Part shown: in pieces, positions 15,669 to 24,292 of the stretch
Numbering within the stretch: the stretch's first letter is position 1
Layout: every line of letters begins with the position of its first letter
Assembly (NCBI GenBank): GCA_019422485.1
Contig: JAHZDG010000018.1
Coordinates: 5,767 to 39,236, forward strand
From: Alistipes sp.
Lineage (GTDB): Bacteria; Bacteroidota; Bacteroidia; Bacteroidales; Rikenellaceae
DNA: 33,470 bases
Direction of reading: 5' to 3'
Notes under the pieces: generated by a model
Told to the model about the DNA's origin: nothing
Databases searched by the model: none
The model's input: only the letters and a program-made list of their open reading frames with translations
Program-made: the position numbers and the translations under genes

Positions 15669-16507
15669 TGAAAAATGCCGCGTATACGATGACGGAAGTT
15701 TTCCGTTACGACAAAACCTTCGAAGGACTGCTTTGCGCGCTGTTCGATGCCTATGCCCGACACTCGTTTCCCGAACAACTGATCGGACCGGGAGAACCCA
15801 TTCCGCTGTTTGCCCAGCAGATTCACGAAGTATTGACCCGAACCGAAGCGGCGGAACGCGTCTGGAAAGGGTTGGAAAGAAAACTGGGCATGCAGATTCG
15901 CCGCATGCTGATTTTCGCCTGGCTATCGGAAGAGGAGGGGAGTGACACCTTACTGCTGCGTTATATGCGAAAGACGTTCGACAGTACGGAATCCATCGTC
16001 GGAGATTTTACGGATCACGACGTCCTGCAAGTCAAAAAAATCGCCCAAAAAGTCGCCAAAGAAAAAGAACGTCTCATCCAGTTCGTCCGTTTCCAAAAGG
16101 CCGGTGACGGGAGCTATTTTGCCCCGGTTTCACCGCTTTACAATGTCCTGCCGCTGAGTCTCGGCTATTTCACGGATCGGTTCGCCGATCAACGCTGGTT
16201 GCTGTACGACACCAAACGACGCTACGGATACTATTACGACCTGCATCAAACCTTGGAAGTTACCCTTGAAGAGGACGGTCCTTTGCTCGAAGGCTGGCTA
16301 TCGGATGATTTGCGGGCCGCAGACGAGCAACTGTTTCAGGAGCGGTGGAAGAGTTACTTTCAGGCTGTAACCATTCGCGAACGGCTGCATCCTCAGTTGC
16401 ATCGCCAACTCATGCCTCGCCGCTTCTGGAAATACTTACCGGAAAAACAACCCTTTCGACAACCAGCTTTAAAAATTGATACAAAAACATATAATACAAC
16501 TCATTAG
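15665..16507 (+). CDS. Radical SAM partner, probable DNA metabolism protein (TIGR03915/DUF4130-type)
   Basis: A 280-residue cytoplasmic protein whose start overlaps the stop of the radical SAM gene in an ATGA motif, so the two are translationally coupled. Two ATG codons in a row occur at 15665 and 15668. The body contains the DUF4130-like core: VLQVKKIAQKVAKEKERLIQ, FVRFQKAGDGSYFAPVSPLY, NVLPLSLGYFTDRFADQRWL, and an aromatic stretch RRYGYYYD. The family is found almost only beside TIGR03916 radical SAM proteins and in some genomes is fused to or next to a uracil-DNA glycosylase domain, which is absent here. The function is unknown; a role in recognising or processing modified DNA is inferred from the partner. 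A bidirectional terminator lies 45 bases downstream. Confidence 0.83.
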   Translation: MMKNAAYTMTEVFRYDKTFEGLLCALFDAYARHSFPEQLIGPGEPIPLFAQQIHEVLTRTEAAERVWKGLERKLGMQIRRMLIFAWLSEEEGSDTLLLRYMRKTFDSTESIVGDFTDHDVLQVKKIAQKVAKEKERLIQFVRFQKAGDGSYFAPVSPLYNVLPLSLGYFTDRFADQRWLLYDTKRRYGYYYDLHQTLEVTLEEDGPLLEGWLSDDLRAADEQLFQERWKSYFQAVTIRERLHPQLHRQLMPRRFWKYLPEKQPFRQPALKIDTKTYNTTH

Positions 16508-16551
16508 GACGAAATTTCTCAGCAATTACTTTACTCCGATCACCCCAAAAT

Positions 16552-16588
16552 AAAAAGTCGATTCTCATTCAGAGAATTGACTTTTATT
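16552..16588. terminator. Shared terminator between the convergent DUF4130 and ACT genes
   Basis: A 15-base inverted repeat with one G-U type pair and small end mismatches (arms 16552-16566 and 16572-16586, loop of five). An A run on the left and T run on the right make it usable from both strands. Confidence 0.85.
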
Positions 16589-16613
16589 ATCACTTAAGCT
16601 AATTAATTAGAAT

Positions 16614-17036
16614 CTACTGAGAAAGACTGCTTTTGCTTATTAAATGACAGCTGCAACGCTGCAGAATTTCGATACAACGATCCAAATCCGTCGGACGAAT
16701 CACCACCCGGGCCGTTTCCCCTTCGGAAAAGGCATACATGTATTCGATGAAGACCTGCTCTTTGGCCAAGCCGTCCAATACTTCAGAAAGTGCACCCGGC
16801 ACATTGTTACACGAAATACAAACCACCTCGGTCACACTCACCCCGAAATGCGCCTCCCGAAGCACCTGTTCAGCCCGTTCCACATCCGAAACGATCATCC
16901 GCAGGATCCCGAAATCGGCATTATCAGCCAGACTGAATGCCGTCATATTCACACCATGGCGACCTAAAATCTGGGCCACCTCATTGATCCGTCCCGTTTT
17001 GTTCTCCACAAACACGGAAAGCTGTTTGATTTTCAT
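16614..17036 (-). CDS. Tandem ACT-domain protein of the arylacetate operon
   Basis: A 140-residue protein with two ACT domains, about residues 3-68 (KQLSVFVENKTGRINEVAQI) and 71-134 (VVCISCNNVPGALSEVLDGL). ACT domains bind amino acids and control enzymes of amino-acid metabolism. A protein of this type commonly sits next to phenylacetate-CoA ligase in anaerobes and is probably a ligand-sensing regulator of that ligase or of its operon; the ligand may be an aromatic amino acid (inference). It is the last gene of the six-gene operon, 35 bases after the ligase, and is followed by the shared terminator. Confidence 0.87.
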   Translation of the reverse strand: MKIKQLSVFVENKTGRINEVAQILGRHGVNMTAFSLADNADFGILRMIVSDVERAEQVLREAHFGVSVTEVVCISCNNVPGALSEVLDGLAKEQVFIEYMYAFSEGETARVVIRPTDLDRCIEILQRCSCHLISKSSLSQ

Positions 17037-17071
17037 AAGGCTGCTTTATTTAAGTTACGATCGAGGTCTCT

Positions 17072-18373
17072 TTACTGTAAGACGCGTTTGTCAATCACTC
17101 GTTTGGCTTTCCCTTCGCTCCGTTCAATGCTGTACGGTTCCACCAGTTTGATATCGGCTTTAATCCCCAATACACTCTGCAGACGGGCCGACAGTTTTTG
17201 GCGAAACGCCAACATTTTGCTGATTTCGTCCGAATAGAAACCATCGCGCACTTCGACACGAACCTCAAGGCTATCGAGATTCTGCACCCGGTCGACAATC
17301 AACAGATAGTGCGGTTCGAACTCTTCCATTTCGAGAATCACGCTCTCGATCTGCGAGGGGAATACATTGACCCCACGAATGATCAACATATCATCGCTCC
17401 GTCCCACAATCCGGCTCATCCGTACGTTGGTCCGTCCGCAACGACAAGGTTCATCCGTCAATGAACAAAGATCCTTGGTCCGATAGCGCAACAACGGAAT
17501 CCCTTCCTTCGTCAGCGTCGTAAAGACCAACTCACCCTGTTCTCCGTAGGGCAGGGGTTCCAGCGTCTTCGGAGAAATAATTTCCGGCAGGAAATGGTCT
17601 TCGATGATATGCGATCCGTCTTTGTACTCACACTCGTGTGACACACCGGGTCCCATCACCTCACTCAACCCATAGATATTGTAGGCATTGACGCCCATTT
17701 TATGTTCGATCTCCCGACGCATGTTTTCAGTCCAGGGTTCGGCACCGAAGATTCCGGTCTTCAAGCGAAACTCCTCACGAGGAATTCCCGTTTGGGCCAT
17801 CGCTTCAGCCAGATAGAGCGCATAAGAAGGCGTACAGGCAATGGCCGTCGCTCCGAAATCATGCAACAGTTTGATCTGTTTGGCGGTATTTCCGCTCGAC
17901 ATCGGGATAACGGTCGCCCCCAAATGTTCGACGCCATAATGCAATCCCAAACCTCCGGTAAACAAGCCATAACCATATGCCACCGAGAAAATATCGTTGC
18001 AATCCGTTCCGAAAGCACTCAAACACCGGGCCGTCATCTCTGCCCAGATGGCCAGGTCACGCCGGGTATAACCCACCACCGTCGGCGAGCCGGTCGTTCC
18101 CGACGAAGCATGCAGGCGCACGATCTGCGACATCGGAACCGCAAACAGTCCATACGGATAGTTATCCCGCAAATCCTGTTTGGTCGTGAAGGGCAGGCGA
18201 ACAATGTCATCCACCGAACGAATATCATCCGGGGTAACATCCATCTCCTGCATTTTGCGTCGATAGAAAGGGGTATTATGATAGACTCTTTCCACGAGTT
18301 TATGCAGACGTTCTCCCTGAAGACGACGCATATCTTCGCGGCTCATACATTCTTTGGTAGGATTCCAAATCAT
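17072..18373 (-). CDS. paaK: Phenylacetate-CoA ligase (AMP-forming)
   Basis: A 433-residue acyl-adenylate-forming ligase. The start is the ATG at 18373 (MIWNPTKECMSREDMRRLQG); a start at 18457 would add 28 residues of unrelated sequence overlapping the aminotransferase gene. The AMP-binding loop is SSGTTGSPT at residues 90-98, followed by the acceptor-binding core, YNIYGLSEVMGPGVSHECEY, and the C-terminal catalytic Lys in EGKAKRVIDKR. It turns phenylacetate or related arylacetates, ATP and CoA into arylacetyl-CoA, AMP and pyrophosphate. In this operon that CoA ester is the substrate or product of the IorAB reaction. The aerobic paa ring-cleavage genes are absent, which fits anaerobic use. Confidence 0.9.
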   Translation of the reverse strand: MIWNPTKECMSREDMRRLQGERLHKLVERVYHNTPFYRRKMQEMDVTPDDIRSVDDIVRLPFTTKQDLRDNYPYGLFAVPMSQIVRLHASSGTTGSPTVVGYTRRDLAIWAEMTARCLSAFGTDCNDIFSVAYGYGLFTGGLGLHYGVEHLGATVIPMSSGNTAKQIKLLHDFGATAIACTPSYALYLAEAMAQTGIPREEFRLKTGIFGAEPWTENMRREIEHKMGVNAYNIYGLSEVMGPGVSHECEYKDGSHIIEDHFLPEIISPKTLEPLPYGEQGELVFTTLTKEGIPLLRYRTKDLCSLTDEPCRCGRTNVRMSRIVGRSDDMLIIRGVNVFPSQIESVILEMEEFEPHYLLIVDRVQNLDSLEVRVEVRDGFYSDEISKMLAFRQKLSARLQSVLGIKADIKLVEPYSIERSEGKAKRVIDKRVLQ

Positions 18374-18404
18374 AGTTTTCGATTTTTCATTCGCAGGAAT
18401 CAGT

Positions 18405-19736
18405 TTACTTTCCAGACTCGGGCATATGATCCAGCCGGAAAGCCCGCAAGCGTTCATCCAACACCTCGTACAGATCGTCGCTCATCCGCGAGCAACAAGC
18501 CCGAATACCCTGCTGTTCACTGCCGGTGGTCGACAGAGAGATGGAGCTGATGCCGTAATAGCGCAGTTCTCGCATCAATTCTCCGCAGGAAAGTCCCTCG
18601 TAACCGATCGTAAAGAAGAACCCATCCGAAATGGCACGATCAATATCCTTATCGTACACCACATGGAATCCATGTTTTTCGAACAGTTCTTTCATGCGGT
18701 GAGCCCGACGGGCATACTCCGAGGTCACTTCCACAAAATCGAAACGACCCTCGGTCGCCGCCTGCAACATGGCTGCATAACCGAACTGGGTGGAGTGGGT
18801 GATCCCAGAAGTGATCATATAGAGAATCGATCCGATGAGCGTCGGCCCGAAAATCCCGGCACCGGCATACCGTTCACCCAAAGCCGGGAAACGACGATGG
18901 AACAACGAATCCGACACACACAACAGGGCGGCACGCTGTCCGGCATAACTGAATATCTTCGACGAGGAGAGCATCAGGATATAATTGTCGGTATAGCGAG
19001 CGACGGTCGGGATATACGGCGGTTCAAACGGACGGCCGAAATAGGTCCGGAAGTCCATGCCGAAATAGGCCAGGTCTTCCAACACCACCGCACCGTAACG
19101 GGTTGCCAATTCACCCACGATGGCCAATTCCTGTTCCGTCAGCGAGATCCAGGCCGGATTATTCGGATTGGAATAGATGATTCCGGCGATGTTTCCCTTT
19201 TTCAGGTAGCTTTCCAGTTTATCCCGCAGCTTATCCCCCCGGAAATGATAGATATCGAATTGTTCGTGAGGAATCCCCAGAATTTTGAGCTGCGACTTCT
19301 GAATCGGGAACCCTGGGTCGATAAACAAAATCGTATTTTTCTGCGGATCGCACTGCGTGCAGGCCACAAACGAACCGAACGACCCCGCTACCGAACCGGT
19401 CACCGGGATACAGGCTTCAGCCGAAACATCCACATCCAGAAACGCTTTTACAAAGCGGGAACCGGCTTCCTTGAGTTCAGGAATCCCTTCTGCGGCCGGA
19501 TAGATGGCCGGGATATTGGTATCGAGTGCTTTTTTTTCCGCTTCGGTCCCGATCCGGCAAGGTTCCAGGCCCGGAACCCCCTGGTCCATCCGAATAAAAG
19601 GAATCCCGGTCAACTCCTCGAGCCGTGATGCCAACAGCAACACCTGTCCGATCGTCGCATGCTCCAGGTCCGTAATCTTATATTCGTCGACCACCCGGTC
19701 GATCAATTTCTGACTATATACCCGATTATTCTGCAT
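18405..19736 (-). CDS. PLP-dependent class I/II aminotransferase
   Basis: A 443-residue fold-type I aminotransferase. The PLP Lys is probably Lys260 in LSSSKIFSYAGQRAAL; the cofactor Asn/Asp/Tyr elements are visible in YSNPNNPAW and VLEDLAYFG; and a C-terminal Arg lies in SEQQGIRACCS. It should interconvert an amino acid and its 2-oxoacid. Its place between iorB and paaK points to aromatic substrates such as phenylalanine/phenylpyruvate, and the omega-amidase at the head of the operon suggests glutamine as amino donor. The start codon lies inside the iorB coding end (11-base overlap). It ends 31 bases before paaK. Substrate specificity is inferred only from context. Confidence 0.85.
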   Translation of the reverse strand: MQNNRVYSQKLIDRVVDEYKITDLEHATIGQVLLLASRLEELTGIPFIRMDQGVPGLEPCRIGTEAEKKALDTNIPAIYPAAEGIPELKEAGSRFVKAFLDVDVSAEACIPVTGSVAGSFGSFVACTQCDPQKNTILFIDPGFPIQKSQLKILGIPHEQFDIYHFRGDKLRDKLESYLKKGNIAGIIYSNPNNPAWISLTEQELAIVGELATRYGAVVLEDLAYFGMDFRTYFGRPFEPPYIPTVARYTDNYILMLSSSKIFSYAGQRAALLCVSDSLFHRRFPALGERYAGAGIFGPTLIGSILYMITSGITHSTQFGYAAMLQAATEGRFDFVEVTSEYARRAHRMKELFEKHGFHVVYDKDIDRAISDGFFFTIGYEGLSCGELMRELRYYGISSISLSTTGSEQQGIRACCSRMSDDLYEVLDERLRAFRLDHMPESGK

Positions 19737-20328
19737 GGCCCGAATCCTTTACCTGTTGGGTTCCGGCTTCGCGTCCGAGACGGAAAGCCCGTACGTTCAT
19801 ATCCACAACATCCGCGCCCTTCGCAGCGAACAATCCGGCAACTGCCTCTTCCAACAGATCGGCATCCAATCCCAAAATGGCCGAGGCAGCCCCCAACAAC
19901 ACCATATTCACGGCACGAGGCATCCCATTGTCTTTGGCCAAGGTATCGGCATCGATCAGAATCACCCGCGAACGAGCCCGCAAAGCGCCCAGCAACTGTT
20001 CTTCATTCGGGTAATTGGGGATATTCACAAAGGTGGCCGAATTGGTCACGATCCACCCTTCCGGAGACAAATAGGGCAGATAACGCAGAGCCTCCATAGG
20101 CTCCATGGCGATGATGGCATCGGTCCCGCCCTTCGGAATCAAGTCGGAATGAATAGGTTCGGAGCTGAGACGCAGATTCGACTGCACGTCTCCGCCACGC
20201 TGACTCATGCCGTGTACTTCGGCCTGTTTCACATACAAGCCCTTGCGCAAAGCGGCCTCCCCGATAATAGCGGCGATGGAGAGGATACCCTGACCTCCTA
20301 CGCCTGACAGAATAATATCTCTTTTCAT
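19726..20328 (-). CDS. iorB: Indolepyruvate:ferredoxin oxidoreductase subunit beta
   Basis: A 200-residue gamma-type domain of the 2-oxoacid:ferredoxin oxidoreductase superfamily. It starts MKRDIILSGVGGQGILSIAA at the ATG at 20328, with the GVGGQGI motif, and continues with AEVHGMSQRGGDVQSNLRL, characteristic of IorB. A start at 20370 would add 14 residues from the end of iorA and is rejected. With IorA it decarboxylates arylpyruvates to aryl-CoA esters using ferredoxin, or works in reverse. The start overlaps the iorA stop in an ATGA and the end overlaps the aminotransferase start by 11 bases, so the genes are coupled. Confidence 0.92.
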   Translation of the reverse strand: MKRDIILSGVGGQGILSIAAIIGEAALRKGLYVKQAEVHGMSQRGGDVQSNLRLSSEPIHSDLIPKGGTDAIIAMEPMEALRYLPYLSPEGWIVTNSATFVNIPNYPNEEQLLGALRARSRVILIDADTLAKDNGMPRAVNMVLLGAASAILGLDADLLEEAVAGLFAAKGADVVDMNVRAFRLGREAGTQQVKDSGHAE

Positions 20329-21917
20329 GATTTTGCTTGCTTGAGGTGACGTTTGAGGGTCTGGATGCATTCACGACGCGGAATCACCACCGATACCCCC
20401 GGATATTCGATCTCTTCGCGCAGTACCCGACGAATCTCGTCGTAATTTTTGGCCATGGGAACCACCACGCGTACATGTTCCCGTTCTACACCTACCCCCA
20501 GGCAGATGGATTCCAGTTTACCGGTTCCGGCCGAATCCTGACCTCCGGTCATGGCCGTCGTTAGGTTATCGGAGATAATCACCGTAATGTTGGCTTTCGA
20601 ATTCACGGCGTCCAACAGGCCCGTAATCCCCGAGTGCGTAAAGGTCGAGTCACCGATCACGGCAATCGCAGGGAAGAGCCCTCCGTCAGCAGCCCCTTTG
20701 GCCATGGTAATCGAAGCCCCCATATCCACACAAGAGTCGATCGCCCGGAACGGAGGCAGTGCCCCCAAGGTATAACAACCGATATCACTGAATATTTTGC
20801 TGTTTTCATACTCTTTGGCCACTTCGTTGAGTATGGTATACACATCGCGGTGACCGCAACCGGCACACAGCGCCGGCGGACGCGGAACCACATATTCGCA
20901 AGGAGCGTTCAACGTAACATCCGCCAGTCCCAACGCCTTCCGAACGTTATCGGGAGTCAGTTCGCCGGTCCGCGGCAGTTCACCGCTCATGCGACCTTTG
21001 ATCTTACCGCTTTCGTCCAACAAACCGCGCAACTGATCTTCGACAAAAGGCTGACCGTCTTCCAGCACCAGAATCTCGTCGCATTCGGCCATCATTTTCC
21101 GAAGCGGTTCCAGCGGCAACGGATACTGCGAAACCTTCAACACCGTGCGGTCACAACCTTCCGGATAGTTTTCCATCAGGTAATTGTAGGCGATCCCACA
21201 AGCTACCACGCCGCGACGTCCGCCCGGCAAATAGCGGTTAAACGGAGAGGTTTCCGACAGTTTGCGCAACTCTTTCTGAGCCTCGATCACCTCGATGTAA
21301 CGACGACGGGCATTGACCGGCAGCAGCACCCAGCGGGAACGATCTTCCGAAAAGCTCATTCCCTTGGGTTCACGCGAAGAACCCAGTGTCACCACAGCCC
21401 GCGAGTGAGCCATCCGAGTCGTCAGGCGCATCAACACCGGCAATTTGATTTTTTCCGACAAATCGAAAGCGGCCAACGTCATGTCATAGGCTTCCTGCTG
21501 TGAAGAGGGCTCGAAAATCGGCACCAGCGCAAATTTCCCATAAAAGCGGGAATCCTGTTCATTCTGGGAGGAGTGCATCGACGGGTCGTCGGCAGCCAGC
21601 ACCACCAACCCCCCATGGGTTCCGGTCATGGCCGAATTGACAAAAGCATCGGCGGCCACATTCATCCCCACGTGTTTCATGCAAACCAGCGCCCGTTTTC
21701 CGATAAAGGAAACCCCCAAGGCTGCTTCCATTGCTGTTTTTTCATTGGTACACCAATCGCTGTAGACTCCTCGTTCCCGGGCCAAAGGCGATTGTTGAAT
21801 GTACTCCGTAATCTCGGTCGAAGGGGTACCGGGATAGGCATATACCCCCGAAATACCCGCATGCAGAGCGCCCAAAGCTACCGCCTGGTCGCCCAATATC
21901 AATAATTTCTCGTTCAT
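20325..21917 (-). CDS. iorA: Indolepyruvate:ferredoxin oxidoreductase subunit alpha, lacking the ferredoxin domain
   Basis: A 530-residue thiamine-diphosphate enzyme subunit. Residues 1-180 are the pyrimidine-binding domain (GVYAYPGTPSTEITEYIQ) and the C-terminal half is the diphosphate-binding domain with CAGCGHRD (Cys351, Cys354, His356) and GDSTFTHSGITGL. It converts indolepyruvate, phenylpyruvate or hydroxyphenylpyruvate, CoA and oxidised ferredoxin to arylacetyl-CoA and CO2, reversibly. The family's archaeal members are about 600-650 residues and end with two [4Fe-4S] clusters; this one stops at RRECIQTLKRHLKQAKS without that domain, so an external ferredoxin must carry the electrons. 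It overlaps the amidase upstream and iorB downstream by four bases each. Confidence 0.92.
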   Translation of the reverse strand: MNEKLLILGDQAVALGALHAGISGVYAYPGTPSTEITEYIQQSPLARERGVYSDWCTNEKTAMEAALGVSFIGKRALVCMKHVGMNVAADAFVNSAMTGTHGGLVVLAADDPSMHSSQNEQDSRFYGKFALVPIFEPSSQQEAYDMTLAAFDLSEKIKLPVLMRLTTRMAHSRAVVTLGSSREPKGMSFSEDRSRWVLLPVNARRRYIEVIEAQKELRKLSETSPFNRYLPGGRRGVVACGIAYNYLMENYPEGCDRTVLKVSQYPLPLEPLRKMMAECDEILVLEDGQPFVEDQLRGLLDESGKIKGRMSGELPRTGELTPDNVRKALGLADVTLNAPCEYVVPRPPALCAGCGHRDVYTILNEVAKEYENSKIFSDIGCYTLGALPPFRAIDSCVDMGASITMAKGAADGGLFPAIAVIGDSTFTHSGITGLLDAVNSKANITVIISDNLTTAMTGGQDSAGTGKLESICLGVGVEREHVRVVVPMAKNYDEIRRVLREEIEYPGVSVVIPRRECIQTLKRHLKQAKS

Positions 21918-22678
21918 AGGTCAGTTAAAGTAAAGGTATCGGCGTCTCGTCCAGCCGGGAATTTGGCACGGAAAGCCTCTAAGGCCGACCGATCGAGTTC
22001 ACCAGAAAGAATGGTTTCGGACGTTTCCGCAGGAGTCAGCGCACGACCCAAATAGTCAATCAGCGCACTGGAACCGTTATAACTCAACGCCGGATCGTCT
22101 CCGGTACGGTTTACGCCCACCACATAACATTGATTTTCAATAGCTCGGGCCCGCAGCAACGTATCCCATGCCGAAATACGCACCGTCGGCCAATTCGCCA
22201 CATACAGGATCAGATCGTAATCCCCCCGGTTGCGCGAAAACACCGGAAAACGCAAATCGTAACAAACCTGCAACAAAATCCGCCAACCGTTATATTCCAC
22301 CACGACTCTTTGTTCCCCGGGCGTATAACGTTCATGTTCCCCCGCAAAAGAAAAAAGATGACGTTTATTATAAACGGCATAGCTACCGTCGGGTTTGACG
22401 AAATAGAAACGATTATAATACCGATTTTCCGCCTGGGTCGCCACACTGCCTGCAATTGCAGTCTGTTTCGAGGCCGCCATACGACGCATCCACTCAAGGG
22501 TATCGCTGTCGGCAGGTTCGGCCGCCCCCACAGGATCGGTGCAAAAGCCCGTCGTAAACATTTCAGGAAGCACGATCAGATCGACAGCCGAGAGAGTATC
22601 TATCAGTTTCTCAGCCCGCTGACGATTGGTTTGCGGATCCTTCCAACGAATATCGGTTTGCAATAAAGAAACCTTCAT
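21914..22678 (-). CDS. Omega-amidase (YafV/Nit2-type carbon-nitrogen hydrolase)
   Basis: A 254-residue nitrilase-superfamily amidase. The catalytic triad is visible as Glu39 (LPEMFTTGF), Lys105 (YNKRHLF) and Cys139 (QVCYDLRFP). The motif set and length match the YafV/Nit2 omega-amidases, which hydrolyse 2-oxoglutaramate or 2-oxosuccinamate, the 2-oxoacids left after glutamine or asparagine donates its amino group. It is the first gene of the operon and its stop overlaps the iorA start (ATGA). Beside an aminotransferase this makes a glutamine transaminase-omega-amidase pair, which pulls transamination toward amino acid formation. Another deaminated-amide substrate cannot be excluded. Confidence 0.88.
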   Translation of the reverse strand: MKVSLLQTDIRWKDPQTNRQRAEKLIDTLSAVDLIVLPEMFTTGFCTDPVGAAEPADSDTLEWMRRMAASKQTAIAGSVATQAENRYYNRFYFVKPDGSYAVYNKRHLFSFAGEHERYTPGEQRVVVEYNGWRILLQVCYDLRFPVFSRNRGDYDLILYVANWPTVRISAWDTLLRARAIENQCYVVGVNRTGDDPALSYNGSSALIDYLGRALTPAETSETILSGELDRSALEAFRAKFPAGRDADTFTLTDL

Positions 22679-22706
22679 AATTAGGGTAACAAAAATTTTG
22701 AGTCAA

Positions 22707-22737
22707 TAAAGGTACACAATATTCCGCAAAAGAAAAA
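22707..22737 (-). promoter_or_regulatory. Candidate promoter of the arylacetate operon
   Basis: On the minus strand, TACCTTTA at 22714-22707 is one base off the TAnnTTTG -7 box and ends 28 bases before the amidase ATG. The -33 position is only a T run (22737-22734). Weak call. Confidence 0.35.
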
Positions 22738-22970
22738 ATAACAAGCTGTTGAATTTTCTCAACATCCTTTTCTGACAATACATTCTCTCCCGCATCAAAC
22801 CTTTCCCCTCACATACGCCCCACAAAGGCTTCTAACGCATTTTCAATTCGTTCGCGGCCCATCCACAGGAATAAAAACCCCATCCGTTTTTCCAAAAACC
22901 ATGAAAAAATCTTTTCAACGAAACATTTTAACCCTTCGATTCGTTAATATTTATACAAATCTCATCTACC

Positions 22971-24131
22971 ATGAAAACGTTCAATCAATACATTCCGACC
23001 AAACTTTTGTTTGGATGCGGCACCGTCGACCAACTCGCCGAAATGTCTCTTCCCGGCACCAAAGCCCTGATCGTCATCTCTTCGGGAAGCTCCATGCGTA
23101 AATTCGGTTACCTGGACAAAGTTGTCTCAGCCTTACAAAAGAATCACGTATCCAGCATCGTTTTCGACAAGGTATTACCCAACCCAACCAAAGAACACGT
23201 GATGGAAGCCGCTGAAATCTGCCGCCGCGAGTCCTGTGATTTTGTCGTCGGACTGGGTGGTGGCAGCTCCATCGACTCCGCCAAATCGATTGCCATCATG
23301 GCCTGCAATCCGGGTGACTATTGGGACTACGTCTGCGGAGGGTCTGGCAAAGGCCGTCCTACCCGCGGAGGCGCCCTGCCCGTAATCGCTATTCCGACCA
23401 CAGCCGGAACCGGCACTGAAGTGGATCCCTGGACGGTCATCACACACAATAACGAAAAAATCGGATTCGGCAATCAATATACTTTCCCGGTCATCGCCAT
23501 CGTAGACCCGAATCTCATGACCTCGGTTCCGCCTCGTTTGACGGCCTACCAGGGTTTCGACGCCTTCTTCCATGCCGCTGAAGGCTATATCGCCAACATC
23601 GCCACTCCGATCAGCGAAATTTACTCATTGAAAAGCATTCAACTCATCTACCAATATTTACCGACCGCCGTACAAGACGGAGCCAATCTGGAAGCCCGTA
23701 GTCAGGTTGCCTTGGCCAGCACTCTAGCCGGCATGGTCGAGTCGACCTCGAGCTGTACCTCGGAACACTCGATGGAACACGCCATGAGTGCCCACTATCC
23801 GAAATTGCCGCACGGAGCCGGTCTGATCGCCCTCTCCTTGGCTTATTTCGAAACCTTTATCAACACAGTTCCGGAACGCTTCATCAAAATGGCTGAAGCC
23901 ATGACCGGCAAACCTTGCCAGGATCCCAAAGAGTTCCTGACGGCATTAGCAGAACTGCAACGTGCCTGCGGTGTAGATGACATTCAACTTTCCGAATGGG
24001 GGATTCAACCCGACGACCTGCCCGTTTTCACCCGCAATGCCCGAGAAACCATGGGCGGGCTATTCCAATTGGACCCCAGACCTTTGGATGATACAGAAGT
24101 GTTGGCCATCTACCAACGATCGTTCCGGTAA
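22971..24131 (+). CDS. Iron-containing alcohol dehydrogenase
   Basis: A 386-residue group III (iron-dependent) alcohol dehydrogenase. The NAD(P) loop is GLGGGSSIDSAKS, followed by IPTTAGTGTEVDPWTVI. Likely iron ligands are Asp197 and His201 (DAFFH), His270 (EHAMSAH) and His281 (LPHGAG). The loop between the last two is about three residues shorter than in FucO-like enzymes. Such enzymes reduce aldehydes to alcohols with NAD(P)H in fermentation; sequence resembles butanol dehydrogenase-type members, but the substrate is not certain. The start is the ATG at 22971. The 290 bases upstream, shared with the divergent amidase operon, hold no further gene, and I found no convincing -7/-33 pair for this gene. 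Confidence 0.92.
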   Translation: MKTFNQYIPTKLLFGCGTVDQLAEMSLPGTKALIVISSGSSMRKFGYLDKVVSALQKNHVSSIVFDKVLPNPTKEHVMEAAEICRRESCDFVVGLGGGSSIDSAKSIAIMACNPGDYWDYVCGGSGKGRPTRGGALPVIAIPTTAGTGTEVDPWTVITHNNEKIGFGNQYTFPVIAIVDPNLMTSVPPRLTAYQGFDAFFHAAEGYIANIATPISEIYSLKSIQLIYQYLPTAVQDGANLEARSQVALASTLAGMVESTSSCTSEHSMEHAMSAHYPKLPHGAGLIALSLAYFETFINTVPERFIKMAEAMTGKPCQDPKEFLTALAELQRACGVDDIQLSEWGIQPDDLPVFTRNARETMGGLFQLDPRPLDDTEVLAIYQRSFR

Positions 24132-24254
24132 ATTCCCCCTTGCCCCTACATTAGGATGACACTCTAAAAACACGTGGACACACAAAACGACCTGTTTTTC
24201 CAAAAACGTTCCAAAGAGTAGGACAGACAACAGCTTTACCAGCCTTATAACCAG

Positions 24255-24292
24255 CCACCCTGACCTGTTGAGCGGTCAGGGTGGTTTTATTT
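24255..24292 (+). terminator. Terminator downstream of the alcohol dehydrogenase
   Basis: A perfect GC-rich 11-base inverted repeat (arms 24255-24265 and 24274-24284, loop of eight) followed by TTTTATTT. It lies 123 bases after the dehydrogenase stop. Confidence 0.9.

Noticed and set aside
18354..19628. A 424-codon open frame on the plus strand opposite the aminotransferase
   Set aside because: It is the antisense of a clearly recognisable aminotransferase; its composition (many Arg, His, Gln, Phe) is typical of a shadow frame.
22748..22763. Small hairpin GTTGA/TCAAC between the amidase operon and the alcohol dehydrogenase
   Set aside because: Five-base AT-rich stem with no T run; likely chance.
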